From an uncultured Bacilli bacterium (GTDB lineage: Bacteria > Bacillota_I > Bacilli_A > RF39 > UBA660), in NCBI GenBank assembly GCA_910589375.1, contig CAJUTK010000002.1, positions 186,001 to 250,000 of the forward strand: a stretch of DNA of 64,000 bases. Direction: 5' to 3'. This document shows positions 1-8,457 of this stretch, piece by piece (within the stretch, counting starts at the first letter, position 1; each line of letters starts with the position of its first letter). The translations under genes and the position numbers were made by a program. The notes below the pieces were generated by a model. That model was not told where the DNA came from. It saw nothing but the letters and a program-made list of their open reading frames with translations, and did not search any database.

Positions 1-2
1 AT

Positions 3-431
3 TTGAAAAGAGGAATTATTTTAGATCATTATCAAAATCCAAGAAATAAGGGGTTAGTAGAGGATAGTAGCTATCATTATGCAGATATGAATAATGAATC
101 TTGTATTGATGAAGTAAAAGTACAGATGAAAATAGAAGATGGAAAGATATTGGATATTCATTTTGATGGGGAAGCATGTGCTATTTGTACAAGTTCTTCC
201 TCTATTATGGTAGAAACATTAACTGGTAAAACAGTAGAGGAAGCTATTTGTATTTTGAAAAATTATGCTAATATGATTGATGAGAAAGAGTATGATGAAG
301 AGATATTAGAACAAGCTATTGTTTATGATGATGTTTATAAGCAACCAAACAGAAAAAAGTGTGCGTTGTTGCCTTGGTGGGGAGTAGAAAAGATATTAGG
401 GGAGTTAGAACAAAATGGAACCAGTCATTAA
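3..431 (+). CDS. sufU: SufU-type Fe-S cluster scaffold / sulfur-transfer protein (5' end probably cut by window edge)
   Basis: SufU accepts sulfur from the cysteine desulfurase SufS during Fe-S cluster assembly in Gram-positive bacteria. The DHYQNPRN block near the N-terminus is typical of the family. The three family cysteines appear at about residues 34, 59 and 120. The usual CGD around the first one reads CID here. The frame is open to the first bases of the window and family members usually carry a few more N-terminal residues, so the TTG at 3 is probably not the true start and the gene likely begins just outside. The next gene overlaps its 3' end by 17 bases, and sufB follows, so this is the end of a suf operon whose sufC, sufD and sufS genes would lie to the left. 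Identification is firm; the start is not. Confidence 0.9.
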   Translation: MKRGIILDHYQNPRNKGLVEDSSYHYADMNNESCIDEVKVQMKIEDGKILDIHFDGEACAICTSSSSIMVETLTGKTVEEAICILKNYANMIDEKEYDEEILEQAIVYDDVYKQPNRKKCALLPWWGVEKILGELEQNGTSH

Positions 432-852
432 TTTGATGGTTGCAAGAGTGGTACAGTTTTCAGATACTCACTATGACAAATCAGGTATGTTTTTAGAATT
501 TCTAGTAGACGAACTTAGGCCTGTTATTGTAGAAGGAAATGTTGTTATAGATATTTTTTCTCATCAAATTTTTGATAGAGTGCCTATGATAGATGGAATT
601 ATCCCATTAGATACATTGTCTAGGCTTAGTAGAGAAGAATTATTTGCTTATACCGTTCATTCTGCCACTTTCCCTGATCAATATTTACCTATTTTTTTAG
701 AAAAAGCATTGGAAACTTATCGTTGGTATCATGAACAATATTTAAATTCAGGAGAAAGTAGTCCAGCGAGTAATGTCATTTCTTTTGAAAAAGCAAAGAA
801 AAAATTGTTAGAAAAAAAGCGATATAAAAAAGAAAATCAAAAAAAAGAGTGA
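415..852 (+). CDS. Hypothetical protein between sufU and sufB
   Basis: This 145-residue protein is not recognised. It is predicted soluble, with a mixed N-terminal domain (about residues 8-105) and a strongly basic Lys-rich C-terminal tail. No cysteine is present, so it is unlikely to be a cluster carrier. Its ATG lies inside the end of sufU, implying translational coupling, and another in-frame ATG occurs at 436. The position suggests a link to Fe-S assembly, but nothing in the sequence itself shows this. Confidence 0.8.
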   Translation: MEPVINLMVARVVQFSDTHYDKSGMFLEFLVDELRPVIVEGNVVIDIFSHQIFDRVPMIDGIIPLDTLSRLSREELFAYTVHSATFPDQYLPIFLEKALETYRWYHEQYLNSGESSPASNVISFEKAKKKLLEKKRYKKENQKKE

Positions 853-880
853 TTTTCTTTTTCTTTCTTCTTTTTTCTAG

Positions 881-886
881 TATAAT
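881..886 (+). promoter_or_regulatory. -10 element for sufB
   Basis: A consensus TATAAT sits 17 bases upstream of the sufB ATG, just after the stop of the preceding gene and a T/C-rich stretch that lacks a clear -35. It suggests sufB can be transcribed separately from sufU. An AGGTGAT ribosome binding site follows. Confidence 0.55.
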
Positions 887-902
887 GGAAATAGGTGATT
901 TT

Positions 903-2216
903 ATGGAAATCAAAGGACTTGATGAAGAAAAAGTAATAGAAATATCTAGATTGAAAAATGAACCAGAGTGGATGTGTAATTTTAGATTAAAAGCTTATCA
1001 AAAATTTATAGAATCACCACAACCTACTTTTGGTCCAGAATTAAAAATAGATTTTGATACGATTACTTATTATAAAACAAGAGCCTCTTCTAAAGTGGAA
1101 AAAAGTTGGGATGATGTGCCAGAAAATGTTAGAGAAACTTTTGATAAATTAGGTCTTCCAGAGGCTGAAAAAAAGTATTTAGCAGGAATTGGTGCACAGT
1201 ATGAAAGTGAAGTTGTCTACCATAATATGATTGAAGAATTAGAAGAGAAGAATATTCTTTTTTGTGATACAGACACTGCATTAAAAAAATATCCTGAATT
1301 ATTTGAAAAATATTTTAATCATTTAGTAAATGTAAATGAAAATAAATATACTGCTTTAAATGGTGCTGTATGGAGTGGTGGAACTTTTATTTATGTTCCT
1401 CCTTATACAAAAATTGATAGACCTCTACAAAGTTATTTCCGTTTAAATAGCGCTAATATGGGGCAGTTTGAAAGAACTCTTATTATTGTAGATGAAGGAG
1501 CAGAATTACATTATATGGAAGGATGTACAGCTCCTACTTATTCTTCTGATTCTCTTCATGCTGCTGTTGTTGAAATATTTGTTGGTAAAAACGCAAAATG
1601 TAGATATACCACTATTCAAAATTGGTCTAGTGATGTATATAACTTAGTAACCAAAAGAGCAAAAGTAGAAGAAAATGGACTGATGGAGTGGATTGATGGA
1701 AATATTGGTTCTAAAGCTAATATGAAATATCCAGGATGCATTTTAGTAGGACCATATGCGAAGGGGAGATGCATTTCTATTGCAGTTGCTTCTAAGGGAC
1801 AAATTCAAGATGCAGGTTCTCGTATGATTCATTTAGCTCCATATACAACTAGTGATATTATTAGTAAATCTATAGCTGCTAATGGCGGTGAATCTAACTA
1901 TCGTGGTACTGTTAGAATTATGAAAGAAGCCCATCACTCTCAAGCTATGATAAAATGTGATACTATTATTTTAGATGAGGAGTCTAAGAGTGATACTATT
2001 CCTAAAAATATAGTAGATAATAATTCTTCTCAGTTAAATCATGAAGCAACCGTTGCTAAAATTAGTAAAGAAAAACTCTTTTATTTAATGAGTAGAGGAA
2101 TTTCTGAGGAACGTGCAAAAGAATTAATTATTATGGGATTTATTGACCGTTTCCGTGAGGAACTTCCAATGGAATATGCTGTAGAGCTTAATGCTTTACT
2201 TAAAAATTACTTTTAA
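903..2216 (+). CDS. sufB: Fe-S cluster assembly protein SufB
   Basis: SufB is the scaffold subunit of the SufBCD complex, on which Fe-S clusters are built. The 437-residue length and the C-terminal signature (LNHEATV followed by a segment rich in charged residues and MSRGI) fit the family. The frame is open further upstream, but the ATG at 903 has the AGGTGAT ribosome binding site and gives the canonical N-terminus; the upstream codons overlap a -10 element. The gene follows sufU and an unknown gene and ends in a short hairpin terminator. Identification is secure. Confidence 0.97.
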   Translation: MEIKGLDEEKVIEISRLKNEPEWMCNFRLKAYQKFIESPQPTFGPELKIDFDTITYYKTRASSKVEKSWDDVPENVRETFDKLGLPEAEKKYLAGIGAQYESEVVYHNMIEELEEKNILFCDTDTALKKYPELFEKYFNHLVNVNENKYTALNGAVWSGGTFIYVPPYTKIDRPLQSYFRLNSANMGQFERTLIIVDEGAELHYMEGCTAPTYSSDSLHAAVVEIFVGKNAKCRYTTIQNWSSDVYNLVTKRAKVEENGLMEWIDGNIGSKANMKYPGCILVGPYAKGRCISIAVASKGQIQDAGSRMIHLAPYTTSDIISKSIAANGGESNYRGTVRIMKEAHHSQAMIKCDTIILDEESKSDTIPKNIVDNNSSQLNHEATVAKISKEKLFYLMSRGISEERAKELIIMGFIDRFREELPMEYAVELNALLKNYF

Positions 2217-2239
2217 CATCTTTATGATGTTTTTTTTGT
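2215..2239 (+). terminator. Intrinsic terminator after sufB
   Basis: A six-base-pair stem (AACATC paired with GATGTT, loop TTTAT) overlaps the sufB stop codon and is followed by a run of T. Confidence 0.75.
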
Positions 2240-2382
2240 TTGATAAGCCCAATTATTCTAGAATTTAAATTTGTAACTTTATTATTAAAAACGGAATAAA
2301 AATTTACTTTAATTTATCAATTTTAGAATGTTTTATTAATTATTCTCTTGTAGTATGATGCTATCTGAAAGGAGGAGAAAAT

Positions 2383-2721
2383 GTGCTAAATCAAGCGGTA
2401 TTAGTCGGTAGAATTGTTCAAACCCCAGAACTAAGAGAAACTGAAAATGGTAAAAAGTTAGCTCGTATGACACTGGCAGTTCCAAGATCTTTTAAAAATT
2501 CTAATGGAGAATATGAAACAGATTTTATATCTTGTGTAATGTGGAAAGGAGTTGCTGAAAGCACTGTGGAATATTGTCAAACAGGAGATTTAGTAGGAAT
2601 TAAAGGCAGAATTCAAAGCAGAAAAATTGAAACAGATGAAGAACATAAACGTCAGTTAGTAGAAGTAGTTGCAGAAAAAGTTACATTTTTATCTAACAAG
2701 CAAAAAAATGAAGCAGAGTAA
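2383..2721 (+). CDS. ssb: Short single-stranded DNA-binding protein
   Basis: This is an OB-fold SSB protein; the LNQAVLVGR start and the WKGVAE segment are typical. At 112 residues it lacks the long flexible tail and the acidic DDIPF-like tip that recruits partner proteins in full-size SSB, and ends in a short charged stretch. It is therefore probably a secondary SSB, with the main one encoded elsewhere. GTG at 2383 is the start: a strong GGAGGAG lies 8 bases upstream, and the ATG two bases before GTG is out of frame and stops after two codons. It is a single gene with its own terminator. Confidence 0.93.
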   Translation: MLNQAVLVGRIVQTPELRETENGKKLARMTLAVPRSFKNSNGEYETDFISCVMWKGVAESTVEYCQTGDLVGIKGRIQSRKIETDEEHKRQLVEVVAEKVTFLSNKQKNEAE

Positions 2722-2734
2722 TCTGCTTTTCTTA
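2711..2734 (+). terminator. Intrinsic terminator overlapping the end of ssb
   Basis: The stem AAGCAGA / TCTGCTT encloses the stop codon in the loop (GTAA) and is followed by a T-rich tract. Confidence 0.8.
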
Positions 2735-2776
2735 TTTACTGTTGAATTTCTCTGTCTTTCTTTTTCTAGCCCTTTA

Positions 2777-2785
2777 TGATACAAT
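2777..2785 (+). promoter_or_regulatory. Extended -10 promoter for the pyrimidine nucleoside phosphorylase gene
   Basis: The sequence TGATACAAT is an extended -10 (TGN plus TACAAT) located 15 bases before the start codon. No convincing -35 is visible at the right spacing. Confidence 0.5.
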
Positions 2786-2800
2786 GTATATGGTGATAAT

Positions 2801-4075
2801 ATGACAATTATAGAGATAATAGAAAAGAAAAAAAATAATTTGATTTTATCAAAAGAAGAAATAGATTTTTTTATTTCGGGAATGCTAAAAGGAGAAATAG
2901 CTGATTATCAGATTAGTTCTCTTTTAATGGCTATTGTTCTTAATGGTATGAATGAAGAGGAAACTTTTTATTTAACGGATGCTATGATTCGAAGCGGTGA
3001 GACAATTGATTTAAGTTCAATTGAAGGTATAAAAGTAGATAAGCATTCTACTGGTGGAGTGGGAGATAAAGTTACTTTGATATTAGCACCATTACTTGCT
3101 TCTTTTGGATTAAAGGTAGCAAAGATGAGTGGTAGGGGATTGGGCCATACTGGCGGTACCGCTGACAAATTAGAATCTATTCCAGGATATCGGTTAGAAC
3201 TTTCTCAAGAAGAGTTTATCAATCAAGTAAATGAAATTGGGGTATCAGTTATTAGTCAGTCTGGAAATTTAGTTCCTGCTGATAAAAAATTATATGCTTT
3301 AAGGGATGTTACAGGAACAGTAGACTCTATTCCCTTAATAGCATCTAGTATTATGTCTAAAAAAATTGCGAGTGGTGCAGATGTTATTTTTATTGATGTT
3401 AAGGTAGGGAATGGCGCCCTTATGAAAAAAATAGAAGATGCTAGAAAATTAGCTAATACTATGATTCATATTGGAAATCGTTATCATAAAAAGACAATTT
3501 GCATCTTAACAAATATGGAAGAGCCATTAGGTTATGCTATTGGTAATGCATTAGAAGTTCAGGAATCTATTAGTGCTTTAAAAGGAATGGGACCAGAAGA
3601 TGTAATGGAACTTATTATTAAGACAACTGGATTAATTGTAAGTTCTGTAAGTGACCTATCTTTAGAGGAGGCAGAACAACAGTGTTTTAAAAAGTTTAAT
3701 ACTGGTCAGGCTTTTGAAAAGTTTAGACAAATGGTATCTTTTCAAGGAGGAGACTTAGAAAAGTTAGAAATATCTAATCGTATTTTTTCAGTTAGAAGTG
3801 CTAAGTCTGGATATATTTCTCATATTGATGCATTGGGGCTTGGAGAGATAGCTAGAAAAATAGGTGCTGGAAGGTTAAAAAAGGAAGATCAAATTCATTA
3901 TCAAGTGGGCTTAGTATTAACACATAAAGTAGGAGATTTTATTGAAGTAAATGAAGAACTTCTAAAGATATATTTAGATGATAAAGATGTAAAAGTGAAT
4001 GAAATTTTAGAATGCTTTACTATTCAAGAGGATGAAGTAGAAAAGCAACCACTAATATATGAAATAATTAAGTGA
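2801..4075 (+). CDS. pdp: Pyrimidine-nucleoside (thymidine/uridine) phosphorylase
   Basis: The enzyme splits pyrimidine nucleosides with phosphate into free base and (deoxy)ribose-1-phosphate. The 424-residue protein carries the family signature KHSTGGVGDK at about residue 83 and the SGRGLGHTGGTADK block at about residue 108, both phosphate and substrate binding. The C-terminal all-beta domain is present. The start is ATG 2801 after GGTGATAAT. With deoD, add and tdk elsewhere in the window it forms a nucleoside salvage set. Whether it prefers thymidine (DeoA) or is broad (Pdp) cannot be told from the sequence; the Bacilli context favours Pdp. Confidence 0.95.
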   Translation: MTIIEIIEKKKNNLILSKEEIDFFISGMLKGEIADYQISSLLMAIVLNGMNEEETFYLTDAMIRSGETIDLSSIEGIKVDKHSTGGVGDKVTLILAPLLASFGLKVAKMSGRGLGHTGGTADKLESIPGYRLELSQEEFINQVNEIGVSVISQSGNLVPADKKLYALRDVTGTVDSIPLIASSIMSKKIASGADVIFIDVKVGNGALMKKIEDARKLANTMIHIGNRYHKKTICILTNMEEPLGYAIGNALEVQESISALKGMGPEDVMELIIKTTGLIVSSVSDLSLEEAEQQCFKKFNTGQAFEKFRQMVSFQGGDLEKLEISNRIFSVRSAKSGYISHIDALGLGEIARKIGAGRLKKEDQIHYQVGLVLTHKVGDFIEVNEELLKIYLDDKDVKVNEILECFTIQEDEVEKQPLIYEIIK

Positions 4076-4157
4076 TGTAAAGTTTTGTCAATTTTTTGTA
4101 AATTCATTGCAGTTTTGTAGTAGATGATATATTCTAATAATAAGGGAGAGTGAGATT

Positions 4158-4358
4158 ATGATATATCCATCTATTGATAAATTATTAGCAAAAGTAGGGT
4201 CTAAATATTTATTAGTAAATATAGTTTCTAAAAGAGCAAAAGAAATGGATGAAAAAGAGTATTATCAAATGAAGGAAACAGAATATGTTTCTAAGAAATC
4301 AATTGGACGTTCTTTAGAAGAAATTTCAAAAGATTTAATTCATGTAATTGAAAAGTAG
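4158..4358 (+). CDS. rpoZ: DNA-directed RNA polymerase omega subunit
   Basis: The 66-residue protein is a small omega subunit, which helps assemble and stabilise the RNA polymerase core. It shows the N-terminal YPSIDKLL helix, the VSKRAKEM segment (family: AxRARQL) and the KSIGRSLEEI segment (family: KPVxxALeEI). The start ATG 4158 follows GGGAGAGTGAG. The YihY gene follows 12 bases after the stop, so the two are probably cotranscribed. In many Bacilli rpoZ lies beside gmk and priA; that linkage is absent here. Confidence 0.9.
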   Translation: MIYPSIDKLLAKVGSKYLLVNIVSKRAKEMDEKEYYQMKETEYVSKKSIGRSLEEISKDLIHVIEK

Positions 4359-4370
4359 AAGAGGGATGGT

Positions 4371-5195
4371 ATGAAAAAAATAAAAGAAGCATTTTCAAAA
4401 TTATGGGGAATTGTTACTAACCCTATGGTTCGTATTTTACCAGGTCAGATAGCATTCTTTTTGGTTTTGTCAATTTTTCCAATTTTAATTTTAGTGGGAT
4501 TAATTGCTTCTTTTTTTTCAATATCAATGGATACTGTGGTGAATGCGATTAATGATGCCTTACCATTAGAGGTAGTCAATTTAATGGTTCCTCTTTTAGA
4601 GGGAAAAGGATTCGATACTAATGTAGGTATTTCAATGATTACAGGTTTTATTATTGCAAGTAATGGAGCCCATTCTATCATTTTGGCATCTAATGCTCTT
4701 TATGGATTTCCACATTCTGATTTGATAAAGAGAAGGATTAAATCAATATTTATTATTATATTAATGATTGTGTTATTTGTTTTTACACTATTAGTATTAG
4801 CCTTTGGAGATATTATTTTAAAGGAAATTTTAGCATTAATTAGTTCGGATTCTATTACCAACATTATTTATCAAAGTTTCTTATATCTTAGATGGCCATT
4901 TGCTATGCTAATTATGTTTATTAATATAAAACTCATTTATACGATGGCTCCAGATTGGAAAATATATAGTAGATATACTACAAAAGGGGCATCTTTTACA
5001 ACAATTGGTTGGGTTTTAGCAACTATGATTTATGCTTACTATGCAAGCCACTTTTCAAATTATGACTTGTTTTATGGTGGTCTTTCTAATATCGTAATAT
5101 TGATGATTTGGATTTATGCTTTATCGTATATTTTGGTAGTAGGTATTGCTATTAATGTAAATGAATATCAAAATGAAGATAAAGAGAATAAATAA
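4371..5195 (+). CDS. YihY/virulence factor BrkB family membrane protein
   Basis: This 274-residue integral membrane protein belongs to the YihY/BrkB family, once misnamed ribonuclease BN; its molecular role is not settled. About six hydrophobic segments can be seen (near residues 25-48, 85-105, 125-150, 172-195, 208-228 and 238-262). The early GQIAFFLVLSIFPILI stretch is the family hallmark (family: A.yl.lSlfPlLl). It follows rpoZ closely and ends in a hairpin that may partly separate it from the next genes. Confidence 0.9.
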   Translation: MKKIKEAFSKLWGIVTNPMVRILPGQIAFFLVLSIFPILILVGLIASFFSISMDTVVNAINDALPLEVVNLMVPLLEGKGFDTNVGISMITGFIIASNGAHSIILASNALYGFPHSDLIKRRIKSIFIIILMIVLFVFTLLVLAFGDIILKEILALISSDSITNIIYQSFLYLRWPFAMLIMFINIKLIYTMAPDWKIYSRYTTKGASFTTIGWVLATMIYAYYASHFSNYDLFYGGLSNIVILMIWIYALSYILVVGIAINVNEYQNEDKENK

Positions 5196-5212
5196 GTTAT
5201 TCTCTTTTATTC
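5181..5212 (+). terminator. Hairpin at the end of the YihY gene
   Basis: An 11-base-pair stem (AAAGAGAATAA / TTATTCTCTTT, loop ATAAG) covers the stop codon and is followed by an interrupted T tract. Termination may be incomplete, as no clear promoter is seen before the next small gene. Confidence 0.65.
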
Positions 5213-5225
5213 TATTGGAGGAATT

Positions 5226-5402
5226 ATGAAAAATATATTTTTGGAAGAGATGAGTCAAGAGGAATTCTTACTAGAGGAGTTATTGAAAGATCAACAACTC
5301 TTAAAATATTTTTCTGAACGAGAAAATGAAGAGCTAGTAGAATATTATAGGAAGTCTTTAGAAAGTGATCTAGAGCTAATGGAAAAGGCGGAAAGTAAAT
5401 GA
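5226..5402 (+). CDS. Small acidic protein of 58 residues upstream of the HExxH protein
   Basis: The ATG at 5226 has a GGAGG five bases upstream, and the reading frame runs 58 codons to TGA. The stop overlaps the ATG of the next gene in the ATGA arrangement typical of coupled genes. The product is very acidic (15 Glu, 2 Asp) and rich in Leu, with a likely amphipathic helical character, and has no membrane segment. No family is recognised. The strong ribosome binding site and the exact overlap make it a real gene. Confidence 0.75.
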   Translation: MKNIFLEEMSQEEFLLEELLKDQQLLKYFSERENEELVEYYRKSLESDLELMEKAESK

Positions 5403-6748
5403 TAGAAAAAGAAAATTCTACCAGTATTTTAGACTCTATTTTAATAGAATTTCAAGAAGGAAATTTCTCCATTTTTAAGAAACATAGAAGACAAGAATTA
5501 GATCAAATTTTAAAATTAGATTACCGAGAAGTTCCTATTGAATTTACTAATTTTGTTATCAAAAGGCTAGTAGAGAAAAAAGGAAAAAATTGTCCTCTTT
5601 CTTTGGCTTCCTTTTGTATACAAAGTTTGGGATATTACTTTTTAAAAGAAAATGGAATTGAGGACTGTAGGGTAGAAGTAAAAAAAATAAACAGTTTTGG
5701 AAACGCGACGCCAGAATGTGTTGAAATTAGAAAGTCTCATATTGCAACATTAAAAAGAGGAAAAACTGAACCATTAGAAACTCTGTTTCATGAAGTTAAT
5801 CATGAGATACAGATCAAAAAGAAAAAAGACTTAAATTTCTCTTATTGTACTTATGAATGGTTGCAAGATACTTTACTATATGCCTTTATTGGAGATTCTT
5901 ACTATTCTACTAATTATGAGAGAGTTTCTGTTGAAAGAGATTCTAGAATCAAGGGAGGAGTTTTAGCATATCGCTATTTGAAAGAAATATCTCCTAAGAC
6001 TGCTAAAAAAATGAAACAGAGGGTTTATAGAAATGCGAAATCTGAATTTGCAAAAATTACATCTAAAAGATGTGTTGGATTTTTATTTACAACCCGAGAA
6101 GAATTATTCGATGATTTACTAAAAAAGAAACCAGATATTCTTATGTCCTATCCATTTCTAAGAAATTTTTATTATGAAGATGGTACAAAAAGAACTTTAG
6201 CAGATGTTCTTTTAGATTACAAGGGGATGAGGGATCAAAGAAAATACTATGAGACTCGTTATTCTAAAGAAGAATTAAAAAATATAGAAGAATATAAAGA
6301 ATTGGTGTCAAAAATGGCTTTTTATATTTCATTTTTAAAGAATCGTATGAGTTCCTATGAAAATACAAAAAATGACTATTTATCGATAACTACTAATAAT
6401 ATTCCATTTTTAGAAGCGTGTGGGGAAGATGAATGGTTAGAAAGTGAAAGAAGTTCCTATCTTACAAAGTTTGAAAAAAAATATGTAGTTTTAATGCATT
6501 TGGGAAAAATAAATAAAAAATTATTTGGCGAAGACCTCGTCAATACTGTTGGAGCTAATCTATTAGAGGTTGAAAGAGTTTGTGCTGCTAATGGTAATTT
6601 AGGAATTTTAAAAAGAACAATGATTTCTATTCAAAGAATTTGGAACCAGACACTAAAAGATGCCTTATCTAGAAAAATATTTTTAGATGAGCCTATTGGA
6701 AATATTGATGTAGAATTAGCGGCATTAGAAAATAAAACTAGAAAGTAG
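5399..6748 (+). CDS. Unknown protein with an HExxH zinc-peptidase motif
   Basis: The 449-residue protein is not assigned to a family. Residues 131-135 read HEVNH, a zincin HExxH motif, set in a helix-like segment (LETLFHEVNHEIQ). A plausible third ligand lies about 45 residues later in VERDSR (Glu near residue 179). This suggests a metallopeptidase-like fold of the gluzincin kind, but activity is inferred only. There is no signal peptide or membrane segment, so it should be cytoplasmic. It overlaps the small acidic gene before it and is followed 8 bases later by deoD, so it probably sits in the purine salvage operon. The C-terminal half is helical, Lys/Glu-rich and featureless. Confidence 0.85.
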   Translation: MIEKENSTSILDSILIEFQEGNFSIFKKHRRQELDQILKLDYREVPIEFTNFVIKRLVEKKGKNCPLSLASFCIQSLGYYFLKENGIEDCRVEVKKINSFGNATPECVEIRKSHIATLKRGKTEPLETLFHEVNHEIQIKKKKDLNFSYCTYEWLQDTLLYAFIGDSYYSTNYERVSVERDSRIKGGVLAYRYLKEISPKTAKKMKQRVYRNAKSEFAKITSKRCVGFLFTTREELFDDLLKKKPDILMSYPFLRNFYYEDGTKRTLADVLLDYKGMRDQRKYYETRYSKEELKNIEEYKELVSKMAFYISFLKNRMSSYENTKNDYLSITTNNIPFLEACGEDEWLESERSSYLTKFEKKYVVLMHLGKINKKLFGEDLVNTVGANLLEVERVCAANGNLGILKRTMISIQRIWNQTLKDALSRKIFLDEPIGNIDVELAALENKTRK

Positions 6749-6756
6749 GTAATTTT

Positions 6757-7464
6757 ATGACAGCGCATATGGAAGCGAAAAAAGAAGATATAGCAAAAAC
6801 AGTTATTATGCCAGGAGATCCATTACGAGCAAAATTTATAGCAGAAAATTTTTTGGAGAATCCTAGACTCGTAAATCAAGTAAGGGGAATGCTAGCTTAC
6901 ACTGGAACTTATAAAGGGAAAAAAATAACAGTTATGGGCTCTGGTATGGGGATGCCAAGTATAGGTATTTATTCCTACGAATTATATAAAGAATATGATG
7001 TAGATCAAATTATACGTATTGGTACAGCAGGTGCTTATACGAAAGACTTAAATCTGTATGATTTATTATTAGTTCAAAAATGTTATTCTGAATCTAGTTT
7101 TGGATATGCTCAAAACGGAAGTGAGAATCATTTTAAAGAAGCTAATTTTTCTCTGAATTTTCATATTCAAGATACAGCTAGTGAATTAGGAAAACATTTA
7201 ACCATAGCAGTAATTCATAGTAGTGATGTTTTTTATAAAGAGAATGATAATTTTAGAGAGCTTTATGAGAAATATGGATGTTTAGCTTGTGAAATGGAAT
7301 CTTTTGCACTTTTCCACAATGCAGAAGTACTAGGAAAAAAAGCAGCTTGTATTCTTACTGTTTCTAATAATTTAGTAACTGGTCAAGAAACTACTAGTGA
7401 GGAAAGACAGACTGCTTTAAAAGAAATGATTACTTTGGCATTAGAGTCGAGTTTAAAAAATTAG
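6757..7464 (+). CDS. deoD: Purine-nucleoside phosphorylase, hexameric DeoD type
   Basis: The enzyme splits purine nucleosides with phosphate. At 235 residues it matches DeoD: the MTAHMEAKK start, MPGDPLRAKFIA, the GSGMGMPSIGIY loop and the CEMES stretch are all family hallmarks. The general-acid aspartate of E. coli DeoD (TVSDH) is replaced by asparagine, giving TVSNN at residues 201-205, while the partner Arg217 is kept. In this enzyme family the Asp favours 6-aminopurines, so the change may shift preference to inosine and guanosine; that is inference. It is directly followed by adenosine deaminase, which would supply inosine. Confidence 0.95.
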   Translation: MTAHMEAKKEDIAKTVIMPGDPLRAKFIAENFLENPRLVNQVRGMLAYTGTYKGKKITVMGSGMGMPSIGIYSYELYKEYDVDQIIRIGTAGAYTKDLNLYDLLLVQKCYSESSFGYAQNGSENHFKEANFSLNFHIQDTASELGKHLTIAVIHSSDVFYKENDNFRELYEKYGCLACEMESFALFHNAEVLGKKAACILTVSNNLVTGQETTSEERQTALKEMITLALESSLKN

Positions 7465-7472
7465 GTGAAAAT

Positions 7473-8450
7473 ATGAATTTAGATATTCCTAAAGTAGAAT
7501 TGCATGTTCATTTAGATGGTAGCGTTCGAATAAAGACAATTGCAGAGTTAGCTTCTATTTCAGAAGAGGAAGCTCAAATAAGGTCAGTAGCAAGTTATGA
7601 TTGTTGTGATTTAACTGAATACTTAACGTATTTTGATTTGCCTTGTGCTATTATGCAAACGAAAGAGAATCTTGAGAGAATAGCTAAAGAATTGGGAGAA
7701 GATTTGGTTCAAGATTCTGTGATTTATGCAGAAGTTCGTTTTTTCCCTTTTGCACATACCAAAAATGGACTAAGTCCAAAAGAAGTAATAGAAGCGGTTC
7801 TAAAGGGATTTGGACAGGTAGATATTCCTATCAAATTAATTTTATGTATGATGCGTCATGAATCGTTAGAAACAAATACTAAGATTATTAGATTAGCAAA
7901 AGAGTTTCTAAATCATGGTGTGGTAGCAATAGATTTAGCTGGGGATGAGAGTAAATATGAAACTGCTTCTTTTTTACCTCTGTTTGAACTTGCTAAAGAT
8001 TTAAAAGTTCCTTTTACTGTTCATGCTGGAGAAAGTGCTTCTTATGAAAGTATAAAAAGTGCAGTTGAAATGGGAGCAACTAGGATTGGTCATGGAGTAC
8101 GTGCTTTAGAATCAAAAGAGGTTATGGCTTTGTTGAAAGAAAAAAACATTTTATTAGAAATGTGTCCAACTAGTAATATTCAGACAAAAGTAATCCAAAA
8201 TATTAAAGACTATCCTTTATGGAATTTTTATCAGTTAGGAATCCCAGTATCCATTAATACTGATAATCGCACTGTTTCTTTTACAAATTTAAAAAAAGAA
8301 TATGCCCTTTTAACACAAGAAGCACCTATTACTTTAAAGGATTTTTGTGAAATGAATAAGATGGCTATTAGAAAATCTTTTCTATCGGAAGAGGAAAAGA
8401 AATTATTGATTTATAAAGTGAATAGTTATTTGAAACAATTTAGTAGGTAG
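7473..8450 (+). CDS. add: Adenosine deaminase
   Basis: The enzyme converts adenosine and deoxyadenosine to inosine forms. The 325-residue protein has the zinc-binding HVHLDGS at residues 11-17, the catalytic HAGE, the IGHGVRA block and the terminal SINTDNR segment. It starts 8 bases after deoD, so the two act in one salvage step: deamination followed by phosphorolysis. The start ATG follows AGGTGAAA. Confidence 0.96.
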   Translation: MNLDIPKVELHVHLDGSVRIKTIAELASISEEEAQIRSVASYDCCDLTEYLTYFDLPCAIMQTKENLERIAKELGEDLVQDSVIYAEVRFFPFAHTKNGLSPKEVIEAVLKGFGQVDIPIKLILCMMRHESLETNTKIIRLAKEFLNHGVVAIDLAGDESKYETASFLPLFELAKDLKVPFTVHAGESASYESIKSAVEMGATRIGHGVRALESKEVMALLKEKNILLEMCPTSNIQTKVIQNIKDYPLWNFYQLGIPVSINTDNRTVSFTNLKKEYALLTQEAPITLKDFCEMNKMAIRKSFLSEEEKKLLIYKVNSYLKQFSR

Positions 8451-8457
8451 GTGAGTT

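Noticed and set aside
849..902. Longer N-terminus of SufB with a hydrophobic leader
   Set aside because: The segment overlaps the -10 element, and the ATG at 903 has the ribosome binding site and family start.
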